64,000 nucleotides of DNA from Blastobasis lacticolella (Eukaryota > Arthropoda > Insecta > Lepidoptera > Blastobasidae), in assembly GCA_905147135.1 (NCBI GenBank), contig LR990048.1, positions 1,844,563 to 1,908,562 on the forward strand. The letters are read 5' to 3'. Under the pieces are notes generated by a model. The model searched no databases. It saw only the letters and a program-made list of their open reading frames with translations, and was not told the origin of the DNA. Positions 53,997 through 64,000 of this stretch are shown one piece after another. A program made the translations under genes and the position numbers. Each line of letters begins with the position of its first letter. Position 1 is the first letter of the stretch.

Positions 53997-54424
53997 ACCG
54001 ACGCTCTTCTGTTACTAATGTCTGTAAATATCTAGGCCAGTTGTTGACATATGAAACAACACCTTAGCAATTACCATTGACCTTTTAAATCATGATTGTA
54101 TCATTATAGTTGGTTATTATGTGAAAGCAATGCCTCATCTTTATGATTCGTAATCTAGGTATGCCGTAGTGATGAGCAATTAGTGCTTTCAGCATTCCAA
54201 AATCCACGAGATAGCGCTACTGCGAAGTGAGGTCTAATATTAAAATAAAGCCCTGTCTGTAATTTTATAGCAGTTCTTGTCTGTCCAAAAGCCCGGCAGT
54301 ATTTTGACATCAGACCTTATGTCTCAATATATTTAAAATAACAGCAATCGAATGATTTGGTAACCCTACTCGAACAACAAATCTGCATTTGAATGAAAAA
54401 ATTAGGGATACTTGTAAAAGAGGT

Positions 54425-54605
54425 GCCTAAAACTGCCGGTATCAGGAAAGAGGTCCCGCGGAAAGCCTAAGAAGTGATTGATTGACATCGCCGAGTTGGA
54501 TGCGAGAGTCAATGACTTACTCGTATGTCGCGAGGATGTCCAAGGCCGGGAATGAGTCGGAAAGTCGACACTAACAGAAGCCGAGACTGACCACTCGGTA
54601 GATGA
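54425..54605 (+). mobile_element. LINE pol C-terminal fragment
   Basis: Paralog of 34795-34960 (GCCGGTATCAGGAAAGAGGT). Confidence 0.5.
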
Positions 54606-54726
54606 TGATTCCAATGTAAAAGTTCAATCGAATTAATTTTTTAATAATTTATTCATCCAACACAAATTTAAATTATTGGTGTAAGGTTAATAGACACTTA
54701 AACTACTCGAGAATAGTGTAATTGCT

Positions 54727-54859
54727 ACACTTTCACTACACATATTATCGGGTTTGTTACCACGGTTAGTATTGTTTTTACCTCGATATTTCGACGCAGT
54801 TGCATAATAATATGTGTAGTGAAAGTGTAGTGAATAACCACGAAAGTCTTAAAACCTAT
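54727..54859. mobile_element. Penelope-like foldback fragment with 14-bp target duplication
   Basis: The ends are inverted copies of CTACACTTTCACTACACATA. The middle has GTTTTTACCTCGATATTTCG, as in the 33.2-33.8 kb element. ATAGTGTAATTGCT flanks it at 54713-54726 and 54860-54873. The gene 2 counterpart near 35145 is uninterrupted. Confidence 0.82.
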
Positions 54860-55379
54860 ATAGTGTAATTGCTGTTATTTAGTTTGTGAATCCTGAAAGC
54901 ATGTTTAGTAAATAAGATGGTTCATTAGTTTAGAAAATATTTGAGTAAGTATATGTTAAATTTGTCGGGCGTTTCAGACTTTTACTGTTGGTTAGGGTAG
55001 GTTATTTGTTTTTATTCGATTGATATAATTATTTCAAATTATTAATTTCACTTTATGTCTTTTTTCATTCGAAAAACACGAATTACCGTTTCTAAATCGA
55101 ATGATCATTCGAATAAATCTTTCTTTTGCCCATCCCTACTACTCCGTACTGAAATATCGGATTAATTTTCCAGCTAGTAGACTGATCCATCCGCCTCTAA
55201 ATTGGGAAAGCACGTCACGTTTTCTTTCATGGATCCATCATCCCCAATTAATAGGCACCATCTGTCAAAGGGCGAATTTTTCGGTGATAAAATATTCAAT
55301 GGATTGATTTCAAGTCAAGGGTAAGATCGTCTAGAGAACGGTACTCTAATATGAATGAATAAAATAATTATCCATCACA

Positions 55380-55590
55380 ATTATGATCCAGGATTTGGCA
55401 GATCAGGTAATTACAGTAGAGTGACTGCCATCTTACCTACGTGGCCCTGACAACAGGAGAATCTGACCAGATTGACAGTTTGCCCTCAGCGTAAGAGCAT
55501 CGTTTAGTGTTCAACGGTATATACATAGCTCAGAAAAGCTTGTATGGAGGCAGTGTGGTTTGAACCCACATTTCGCTTTTGAGCCCGACC
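55380..55590 (-). mobile_element. SINE C, degraded
   Basis: Paralog of 35533-35790, starting ATGATCCAGGATTTGGCAGA. Confidence 0.65.
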
Positions 55591-55684
55591 CGCTAGCTAT
55601 CAGGTTTAGCCTAGAAGTCAGGTCTCTTACGGAGGACCTCGATAGTTTGCCGTTAAATTATTAGTTGCCGTGTATGATGATGAT

Positions 55685-55724
55685 TAGAAAATAGCGCCAA
55701 CCCGTTCGTTGGCGCTATTTTCTA
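55685..55724. repeat. Perfect 17-bp hairpin
   Basis: Arms 55685-55701 (TAGAAAATAGCGCCAAC) and 55708-55724 with loop CCGTTC. Confidence 0.88.
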
Positions 55725-55754
55725 CTATGCCGAACGCCTGTGTTTTTATTTTTC

Positions 55755-55940
55755 AATCTACACAGTGATGAACGAGCAGACAGCCTTCCTGCTGCTAAGC
55801 GGTAACTGACGCCCATTACGTCTACGATTCATGCATTTAGGTTGCAGGCAATAAAAGTGTAGAACCTAGGTCCGATGAAACGCCTCATGCCTGTAATTGC
55901 GCTGGCTACCTTATCCTTCAAACCGGAACACAACAATGTG
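55755..55940. repeat. Dispersed repeat, family J
   Basis: Paralog of 35880-36060. Shares TAAGCGGTAACTG with 17059-17071. Confidence 0.62.
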
Positions 55941-56339
55941 TATTATTGCTTAGCGACAGAAAAAGATACGGTGGTTACTCACTCAGGCGAACTCCTCAGT
56001 CATGACAGAGTCGTACCACCTGATTGATGACAAGTTTTATATTATTACCTTAAAATTCCAGTCAACAGTTGACCAATCGCGCATCGCTTTCTGGATTGTC
56101 GGTGCTGTCCTGGTCAGCACCAATATCCTGTATCTCATTTGGGGTTCCGGTGAGCAGCAGAGGTGGGACGACGTCGACTCCCTGGAACCTCTGAAGACGA
56201 GGAAACCAGACTTGGAGAACGGCCACCTGCTTCAAGAATAATTTATAGAGCAACCAAAAGAATCTGATGAAAATTCTAACAGGAGGAAAACTGATGATTA
56301 GGTATAAGTAAAAAATAAACGTTACGTTCTAAACACCCT

Positions 56340-58946
56340 GTACCTTCGGCAGATCTTCGCTTGCCAGATGCCCCTAGTGCTGCGGATCCCGCGCTGCAAA
56401 TTTCAGCCGATGCCGTCCGCCAAGCCGTTTATTCATTCCCTAACGGCTCGGCGGGTGGCATAGATGGCCTGACCCCGCAGCACCTAAAGGACCTCTTGAG
56501 CTGCGCTGGCGAGGCTGAAGATATTCTTTTAAACGCTATTACGGGGCTCTTGAACCTTATGCTGTCAGGCGCGGTAGTTAGTTCTGTAATAGATACTCTA
56601 TATGGTGCCAATCTAATTGCTTTAAATAAAAAGGACGGGGGTATTAGGCCCATTGCAGTTGGCACCACCTACCGACGCCTGACAGCCAAGCTTTGTTGTA
56701 GATTCGCCGCCCCTAGCCTTAAAGATTATTTTCAGCCCCTCCAGCTCGGTTTTGGCACGAAAGGTGGTTGTGAAGCCACCGTTCATGCCCTTAGGACGTC
56801 CCTTATGATTGACGGCGGTGAGGTTTTGCTGAAGGTAGATGTAAAGAACGCATTTAATTCTGTAGACAGGGGCACCTGACGACGGCACCAGACGACCTGA
56901 GTGGTTCAGTGGTCAACAGCCGGTCTGACACGCAGGTTCCCGGCCGGGCAGAAATTGAAATGATGAATTTTAATTTCTGTTACGGGTCTGGGTGTTCTAT
57001 GTATAATAAGTATGTATTTAAAAGTATATAAGTAGTTTATCAGTTATCTAGCACCCATAACACAAGCTTTGCTTACTTTGGGGCTAGATGGCGCTGTGTG
57101 AATTTGTCAACGATTATTATTATTTTCTTTATTTTTATTTTATTATACCTTACTGGATCAAATTCGTACTAAATTGCCGGCCGCATATAAATTTTTGTGG
57201 CAGTGTTACAAGGAGCCCACCAACCTTGTACACAAGGGCCACCTCCTGCACTCCGCGGTCGGCTGCCAGCAAGGCGACCCTCTCGGACCGGCCATTTTTA
57301 GTCTCGCGATCCACCCCATTATCGAAAAACTAAATTCTAAATTTAACGTGTGGTACCTTGACGATGGAACTCTAGGAGGTGAAGCGAGCACAGTATTACG
57401 GGTTCTGCAGCTCCTCATTCGAGAGTTCAGTGCCATAGGCATGGAGTTGAATTTCTCGAAGTGTGAGCTGTTTATCTCTGAATCTTGTCCGACGCCTGGC
57501 GCTATTTGTACTGCTTTTAGCGCTTTAGCTCCTAACATCACAGTCGTCGGCAAGTCCTCGCTTCACCTCCTAGGCTCCCCAATTTTTGATGATTCTTTCC
57601 AAAATTTTGTTGACAAAAAAATACAAAATTTTAATGATGTTTCGGACCGCCTACTCCAAATCAACAGCCACATGGCTTATGTCATAATCAGATACTGTTT
57701 ATTTGTTTCTAAATTTATGTACGTTTTGCGGTGTTGTCAGCTGTGGAAACATCCTGCTCTTTTAGAGTTCCTAGATAACACCGTGAAACAAACCCTCTGT
57801 TCTGTTATAAATATAAATTTTGACAATTCCTCCTGGGACCAGGCATCATTGCCTATTCGATATGGTGGTCTGGGCATTCGCAAAGTGTCGAATGTTTCTC
57901 TGCCAGCCTTTTTGTCCTCGGTGAATAGCTCGCAGTCCCTAGTAAATAAGATTTTGTCAAAACTGGGGACGTTTGAGTCGGCATTCTCCACCGAGGCCAA
58001 AAATACTTGGCAGTTGGCTTGCCCGGAGTCGGACCCTCCGGCTAATCCTTGCTCGCAGCGGCTTTGGGACGAGCCGCTTTGCAGATTGGTGCGAAACAAC
58101 CTTTTGAGCGCATCAACCAATTCTGCAGAGCGTGCTCGCCTCCTGGCAGCTGGCGAGTGGCTACAGGCAATGCCCTCTAAAAACATCGGCACTTTACTCG
58201 ACCGTGCCACGTTTAGGATTGCCACGGCCCTTCGTCTTGGTGCACCCTGTAGCGCTCCTCATCAATGCCGGTGTGGTCGTCCTGTAGACCAGCTCGGCCA
58301 CCACGGCTTGTCTTGCGGCAGAAGCGCTGGTCGCTTTCCTCGTCACGCGGAATTAAACGATATCATCCGCCGGGCCTTTACCACCGCTGGTGCACCCGTG
58401 GTGCTGGAACCGATTGGGTTAGCCCGCGATGACGGTAAGAGGCCCGACGGAATGACACTCACTCCGTGGAAGCTGGGACGGCCTCTGGTATGGGATGCTA
58501 CTTGCATCGATACCCTTACGCCGTCTCATCTTCCAGTGACCGCTTGTCAGGCTGCGACGGGTGCTGCCGCAGCTGAGAACGCCAAGCGGCGCAAATATGC
58601 TAGTCTCAGTGGCGATTACATATTTGCGCCATTTGGCGTTGAAACACTTGGGCCGTGGGGACCAGGCGCACATTCCTTATTTCAGGAGTTATCTAAGCGC
58701 CTGGTCCAAATTACAAATCACCAGAAGGCTGGCCTCTTTTTGGGTCAGCGTTAAGGCTCGCTATTCAGCGGGGCAACGCGGCCAGTATTCTGGGGACTTT
58801 TCCAAATTCGGGGGACCTGGGTCAAGTTTTTTATCTTTAGTTTAGTTAGAATTAAGGTTGGTGTTAGAGTAAGAATTTATTTTTTAATAATAATTGTAAA
58901 TTTAATTTAAACTGTAAATAAATGATTCCAAATTTAAAAAAAAAAG
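56340..58946 (+). mobile_element. Non-LTR retrotransposon with reverse transcriptase and restriction-like endonuclease, split by a SINE
   Basis: The first frame (56361-56879) has GSAGGIDGLTPQHLKDLL, IALNKKDGGIRPIAVGTTYR and LKVDVKNAFNSVDRG (RT motif A). The second frame (57174-58754, 526 codons, no stop) has QQGDPLGPAIFSLAIHPII (motif B), YLDD (57354-57365) and a Cys-rich CCHC motif near residues 365-380 (CRCGRPVDQLGHHGLSC). It then has the restriction-like endonuclease block KRPDGMT..LVWDATC, with Asp425 and Asp441. The order RT - CCHC - PD..D nuclease fits the R2/R4/CRE/HERO-type clades; the exact clade is uncertain. A SINE A (56892-57120) plus a small deletion lies between the parts. A poly(A) run ends it near 58946. 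Confidence 0.85.
56892..57120 (+). mobile_element. tRNA-derived SINE, family A, inside the LINE frame
   Basis: ACGACCTGAGTGGTTCAGTG through AACACAAGCTTTGCTTACTT to GGCGCTGTGTGAATTTG. It breaks the RT frame after NSVDRG. The B box is shortened. Confidence 0.82.
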
Positions 58947-59007
58947 TCGCTTTTTATTTAAACCTAGTTTATATTAAATATTTATATTTTAGAAGTCATG
59001 ATAGTTA

Positions 59008-59262
59008 CCTGTGTGTGTGGTGCCGCCACCTCAAAGAATAGCACCACCCCATCTCTTCCCGTGGGTGTCGTAAGAGGCGACTAAGGGACAAATCCGAAAG
59101 GTGGGCAGCAGCATCTTTCTGGGTAGATTTACATCAACTGCACTGCGATCTCCAACCCGCCTGCCAAGCGTGGAGATTATGGCAATGACCTCCCCTTTCG
59201 TGGGAGAGGCCCGAAGTCCTGCAGTGGACTGTTATGGGCTGTGATGGTGGTGGTGGTGGTGG
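59008..59262 (+). mobile_element. Short retroposon, family B subtype
   Basis: Includes GTGGGTGTCGTAAGAGGCGA, GCGATCTCCAACCCGCCTGC, CAGTGGACTGTTATGGGCTG and a (GGT)n tail. Confidence 0.75.
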
Positions 59263-59269
59263 ATAGTTA

Positions 59270-60010
59270 CCTGTCCAATAACAGCACTAGTCAGGCCCAT
59301 ACCAAAAAAAATACTGTAACCCAATTAAATGACCTGCGACCGATATCAAGCTTGCGGATATTATCAAAGTTTATAGAAAAAGCTGTTCGTAACCAAATGC
59401 TCGATTTTTTAAAGGATAAAAATATCATCCCGAGTTATCAGTCCGGGTTTCGTAGAGGACATAGCACAGAAACCGCACTCCTTGAAGTTACCGATGATCT
59501 AACAGCGGCATCAGATATGGGATTGGCTAGCGTCATGGTTTTACTAGATTACTCGTGTGCTTTTGACTGCTTGGATAGGGAACTTTTTCTATGCAATTTA
59601 GCTAATAATGGGTTCTCAGTCAACACTTGTGAATGGTTTCAACCCTTTTTAAGCAATAGAGAGTAGATATAGTAGATATGGTAAAACAGGAGAGAATCTG
59701 TACTCTGGTTTGCGATCTGTGGACAGAGGCGTGCCCCAAGGTTCGCTATTAAGTCCTCTTCTCGTTATTCACGGCAACCCTTCCTCAATGCATAAAATCA
59801 TGTAAATATCACCTATACGCTGACGACACATATTGGACTATTTTTTTGAAAGGTAAAATACGATAGAGGCCATTAGAAAAGTAAACGACCACTTACGGAG
59901 TTTATAAAGCTGGTCATCCAATCCATCCAAAATCCAAATAAGTCTCAACTACTAATCTTGGGAACTAAACACCAAATTAAAATAGTACTCGGAAACTATT
60001 AGTCCTAGAA
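59270..60010 (+). mobile_element. Jockey-like LINE reverse transcriptase fragment, frameshifted
   Basis: The open frame to 59666 has NDLRPISSLRILSKFIEKAV, YQSGFRRGHSTETALLEV and LLDYSCAFDCLDRELF (motif A). After a stop, another frame gives RGVPQGSLLSPL. The part near 59815 (YADDTYW) is the catalytic box in a third frame. Dead. Confidence 0.75.
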
Positions 60011-60090
60011 TACTTATTAGAAAACTTCAATATTAGAAAGAAGTGGCCGCCATTTTGAATCTTATATTATTATTTGAGAAAATAAATAAA

Positions 60091-60339
60091 TAATCGTGGA
60101 CAAATTCACACAGCGCCATCTAGCCCCAAACTAAGCAAGGCTTGTGCTATGGGTGCTAGCTAACTGATATACTACTTATATACTTTTTTATTATAAATAC
60201 ATACTTATTATACATAGAACACCCAGACCCGTAACGGAAATTAAAATTCATCATTTAAATTTCTGCCCGGCCGGGAATCGAACCCGGGACCTCTTGCGTG
60301 GCTGACTGGCATGTTGACCACTAAACCACTCAGGTCGTC
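60091..60339 (-). mobile_element. tRNA-derived SINE, family A, full length
   Basis: Tail TCGTGGACAAATTCACACAG to head complement GGGAATCGAACCCGGGACCT and ACTCAGGTCGTC. One of the best preserved copies. Confidence 0.85.
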
Positions 60340-61414
60340 AGTATATATGTCTCGGCGTCGGTCAATCCTTCATTTTCCGAATCTTTGCAATAATGTACCG
60401 TTAAACGAACCAAATGTTTCGAATTTCTCACCATTACCAGTGGCATAAATGAAAACTACGCATATTTTATTGAAGAAGCACAAATACGAAACAAAAAAAA
60501 CATTGTTTCCTATTGAAATCAGTACAATATTTTTAAATATTCATATGATTTTATTTCATTTTGAATGTAACAATTTTCTGTATTTCAATGATTTTAAATA
60601 TTCCACCATTTGGGTAATTTTTTTTATAGTGGCAACCCATTTGTTTACATTTTTTATCTTTAATTCGATATTATACCTTACTTTAGCTCAATATACGGTC
60701 CTTACATAAATAACAGCCAATCTAGAGCAATTCAAAGAGTACAAAACGCTTGTATCAGATTCTGTCTGATTATCCTTTTTTTTTTGTGTTAGAACGACAG
60801 CTGTTTAGTTATATTTTGTTTTGTTTTATCCTATTTTGGTATGTTTTATTTGTTTAATTTATAAAGTTTAAATTCTCAAACACCTACTCAATGGGCATGG
60901 TGCCGTGACAGCATAAGCTGAGCCAGGTCCATTTGCCTTAGTTATTTTTATTGTTTAGTTCCTACTAAGTATACTCGTATAAGTAAATTAGCGAAATGAT
61001 AAGATGTAGTGGTAAGGCACGATATTTTGTTAAATTATGACAATAAATGATTCTTATTCTTATATGATTTGACTATTGTTAAGCCGTCCGCAGGAAATGC
61101 GTTCAGGAAATCGGTTGCCGTCGTCCACCCGCACCCGCGTGTAGTATATCTTTGTAATCTCATATTTCTTTCTTTCTTAAGTTTTATCATTGTTTACCAA
61201 AATCTAAAATATGATCTGGCGCCATGGGTGATTTCACTGATTTCCAAGATACAGGTTATTCCTAGTTTGGGAAGCAGGGCAACAAAAATTAATCACACCT
61301 GCCATTTTAACATGTACAAAAACTATTAGTTTTTACTTGTATTTATTAAAATCGGTTAAAATATTTGATAGGAACAAATCCTATTTCATTGCGAAGTTCA
61401 GCTGCATCAAATCA
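60340..61414. other. AT-rich DNA, nothing recognised
   Basis: Open stretches at 60449-60709 and 61069-61329 are AT-rich and have no motif. Confidence 0.45.
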
Positions 61415-61680
61415 TAGAGCCATATTGAACGCAGTTCGTTCACTTAGCAGATGAGCAGTATGATAAAGCACAGTATAGAAAGAAAACATAGCACACCACG
61501 ACACAATAATAGTAACATAATAGCCAAAGGAAATATTATTAATGAAAATATTTAAAACAGTAAGAAGTCCCATGCAACTGTCAATGCCGCAGCGGCAAAC
61601 GCAAGAAGCGACTCACAGCGCTGGAATTCTGTGGGCCCATTTTTTTAGGTAGGCACGGGCGTTGTACTAACAAAATAAAT
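61415..61680. repeat. Dispersed repeat G
   Basis: Matches 37508-37795 block by block (CACAGTATAGAAAGAAA, TCTGTGGGCCCATTTTTT, CACGGGCGTTGTA). Confidence 0.65.
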
Positions 61681-63199
61681 GTTATAACAAATACTAAATA
61701 TGTAGGCATATAATAATAAATAATAATATTGGGACCAGTATTGTTTGTGTATAGGGTTAGGGGTATTAGATTAGATTCAATAAATAGTCTGACGCAATTT
61801 CGGAGAGACGTGATCTCATTTGGTTCCACTTTAGCAAACGAGGCATAATTTCTGTTTCATATGCAATTCTGTGTATTGTAGAAACCACTAAACTTAGCCA
61901 ATCAATTGGTTCTACGACATGCTATTTATTAAAACAGTTCGTATAGAAGCACCCACGAATACTGAATGCAAAGTATTCACACAATCACCTTATTTGTTGA
62001 CCGTAGACCACCTACATAAACAATATTTAATATATGCTTTCTTATATTAATGCTTGAGAATGCTTCTTTATAGTATGAAATACTAATCAAAGATAAATAA
62101 TTTAGTGGCAGAGAATATGTACTTGCCAACCAATATTTACAACTAACTAAGTGAGAATACATGCAGTATTTACATTCTATTGCACTTGTGCATGAAAATG
62201 AACGAATTTTATTTATTTATTTTATTTATATTGCGTTTAACATACCTGGAACGGCATACAGATCGCAGTCGCTCTACTGTAATTACCTGATCTGCCAAAT
62301 CCTGGAGCATGGTCATTGTTGACCCAGGGCCCTCCATACATCAAAATATGACAACTTAGATTAAAATACAAAATACATCACATGCCATGGTGATGATGTA
62401 AAGTCAAGAGCTGACCAGCAGTCATAGATAACGTTATGATTTCTATACTTACTCACAATGTAAGTGCCTACTGTTTCAAGATACGCCGTCGAATCTTGCA
62501 ATAGTAGACACTTAATAGTACAGTAGAGTGTTAGAAGTGACACTAATTGTAACAGAAATGCTGATTGCGGCAAACTGGCGTAATATACTGGCGTATATAA
62601 TATAATAATAATAATAAATTTATTTATTCAAATAAAATTAATCAAAAATTACAAGTTAGTTAAAAATTACAACGTACCTACTTATAGCAAATGGGTACAA
62701 ATAAAATAAAGGCTACATATTTGCAACTCTTGCACAAATAATAATAGGTACTTAATTCTAGTTATTGATAGTTAGGACACCTAAACTAAGTAAATGATTT
62801 ACTTGTATCTTAGGCATCCAGGTTAATAGGTTAATTCTATATAGGTTAATTCTTACATGTATTTTGTGTAACAATAAAGTGGTTAAGGATGAGTTTGAAG
62901 TACTAAAACTTACGTACTATGTTGGTATGGCCTGATGTCTAGTCGCACTCTATCTTTTTTCCGCTGCACAGAAAAGGGTCCACCAAGTAATGAAACAATT
63001 TCCGACTCGTATCACTAATATCGCATGCTAGTAAGGCATCAGCTCCACATAATCAATGCAAGACTGTTGTCCTATCTGAGATCGCTTACAGCGATAAGGC
63101 CGCCTTTGCCCACAACTAGTTATGGTTTTTTGTCGGAACTTTTTAATGTAATTATTCTTGTGTGAGCAATAAAGAATTTATCTATCTATCTATCTATCT
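61681..63199. other. AT-rich DNA with small repeat scraps
   Basis: A SINE C scrap at 62245-62335 (CTACTGTAATTACCTGATCT). AT-rich repeat at 62600-62710. A LINE 3' end near 63080-63175 (CAGCGATAAGGCCGCCTTTG ... CAATAAAG). (TATC)n at 63180-63199. No gene. Confidence 0.5.
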
Positions 63200-64000
63200 C
63201 TCAGGGCAAACAGCTCTTGAGCAAGCCGGATTCGTAAGGGGAAGAGGTACTCGTGAACAGATTCTTGTATTGCGTCAGATTATTGAGAAGGCCAGAGAGA
63301 TTAATTCAACCCTTTACATCTGTTTCGTAGACTGGGAAGCTATTGACACGGTGACATGGACACACCACTGGAAAGTTCTTGGGGAATGGATGTACCGACT
63401 CATCTAAAAGCTCTTTTGAGGAGCCTGTATGAAGACGGCACCGCAGTGGTGGGAGTGGTAGATGCCCTTTCTGGAAATTTTAAGACCGAGGCCGGTGTAC
63501 TACAGGGATGCATCTTGTTCCAGGGATCCATTACTGTTTAACATCTACACAGAATACATCATGCGCAATGTCTTGGAGGACTGGGATAAGGAAATGTCAG
63601 TTGGGGGACGCGTGATAAATAACCTTCTCGCACCAACTAGAGAAGACATGGAAGAACTTTTGACTCGTCTAGAAACTACCAGCCTCAAATTCGGGCGTGC
63701 CATCAACCGAGATAAGACGAAGATGATGATAGTAGATCGGGCTGAACAAACTGGAACTGGCGTACAGAACATAGCTAACTGCGAAGTTGTACAGAGCTAT
63801 ATCTACCTCGGTCTAAACGTAAAATCGACGCAGTAGAGATGTGGTGCTGGAGACGCCTCCTGAAGATCCCGTGGACAGCGTTTCGCATCAATGTGTCCAT
63901 CCTCCAAGAACATAAATTATAGACAGGCTTTCGTCAACTGTGCAGCTACGCATACTCAAGTTCTTTGGTCACATCTCCAGAAATGAGAACTCGATGGAGA
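63200..64000 (+). mobile_element. RTE-like LINE pol fragment, runs off the window
   Basis: Frames read LEQAGFVRGRGTREQILVLR, YICFVDWEAIDTVTWTHHW (motif A region), HLKALLRSLYEDGTAVVG and GVLQGC. The catalytic YADD is deleted: VINNLLAPTREDMEELL joins across it. After 63838 it reads EMWCWRRLLKIPWTAFRINV and LRILKFFGHISRNENSM. Frameshifts and a deletion show decay. The end is not seen. Confidence 0.8.

Larger units (their letters stand above)
49866..56241 (+). pseudogene. Truncated SLC17-like pseudogene, tandem copy 3 (from gene 2)
   Basis: Four exon counterparts remain: exon 3-like 49866-50090, exon 4-like 50486-50695, exon 7-like 52022-52260 and exon 8-like 56062-56241 (TAA). Intron sequence between them also matches gene 2, so this is a genomic duplication and not a retrocopy. 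Exon 3-like has an in-frame TAA at 49947-49949, a 15-base in-frame loss after LAER, and Thr in place of the TM4 Arg (SIITIIKGFSE versus FIIRVIEGFGE). Exon 8-like has a 54-base in-frame loss. Exons 1, 2, 5 and 6 were not found; the place of exons 5-6 is taken by LINE debris (about 50700-51590). Exons 4 and 7 remain open with 210 and 239 bases, as in gene 2. The exon 4 donor is GTATGG. A functional transporter cannot be made from this copy. Confidence 0.88.

Noticed and set aside
60449..60709. 86-codon open frame rich in Phe/Ile
   Set aside because: Composition follows the high A/T content. No similarity or gene structure seen.

Overview
This is a repeat-rich eukaryotic window. Short exons with GT/AG borders, AT-rich introns, tRNA-derived SINEs and many decayed non-LTR retrotransposons point to an insect, most likely a moth or butterfly (Lepidoptera). 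That assignment rests on recalled family resemblance; no search was run. No bacterial-type operon, CRISPR array, rRNA gene or convincing functional tRNA gene was seen.

The host genes are a tandem, same-strand cluster of major facilitator transporters of the SLC17 / putative inorganic phosphate cotransporter type. Gene 1 (4164-22046) and gene 2 (24643-36416) can each be assembled from eight coding exons with matching intron phases, and each model gives 518 residues. A third copy (49866-56241) is a pseudogene. It keeps recognisable counterparts of gene 2 exons 3, 4, 7 and 8 together with gene 2 intron sequence. It has an in-frame stop, a lost transmembrane arginine, and no counterpart of exons 1, 2, 5 or 6.

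The layout is: 1-4150, repeats and decayed LINE pieces; 4151-22046, gene 1 with a 5.5 kb first intron; 22047-24642, spacer; 24643-36416, gene 2; 36417-46300, a repeat block with a large foldback carrying a nested LINE, two 456-459 bp direct repeats, and a 16-bp minisatellite; 46311-47742, a LINE with an intact reverse transcriptase reading frame; 47743-49150, G-rich minisatellite and a Helitron-like insert; 49150-56241, the pseudogene duplication; 56340-58946, a LINE with reverse transcriptase and a restriction-like endonuclease, split by a SINE; 59000-64000, more LINE and SINE remains.

The most informative part is the pair of duplicated regions (about 26.7-36.4 kb and 49.1-56.2 kb). Filled and empty insertion sites can be compared between them, which orders several insertions after the duplication. 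Two insertions there look like Penelope-type retroelement fragments, both with 14-bp target duplications; one retains the end of a GIY-YIG endonuclease domain. No wholly new biological system could be demonstrated. The best candidates for follow-up are the Penelope-like foldbacks, the 37.8-40.5 kb nested foldback and the 40.6/45.6 kb repeat pair.
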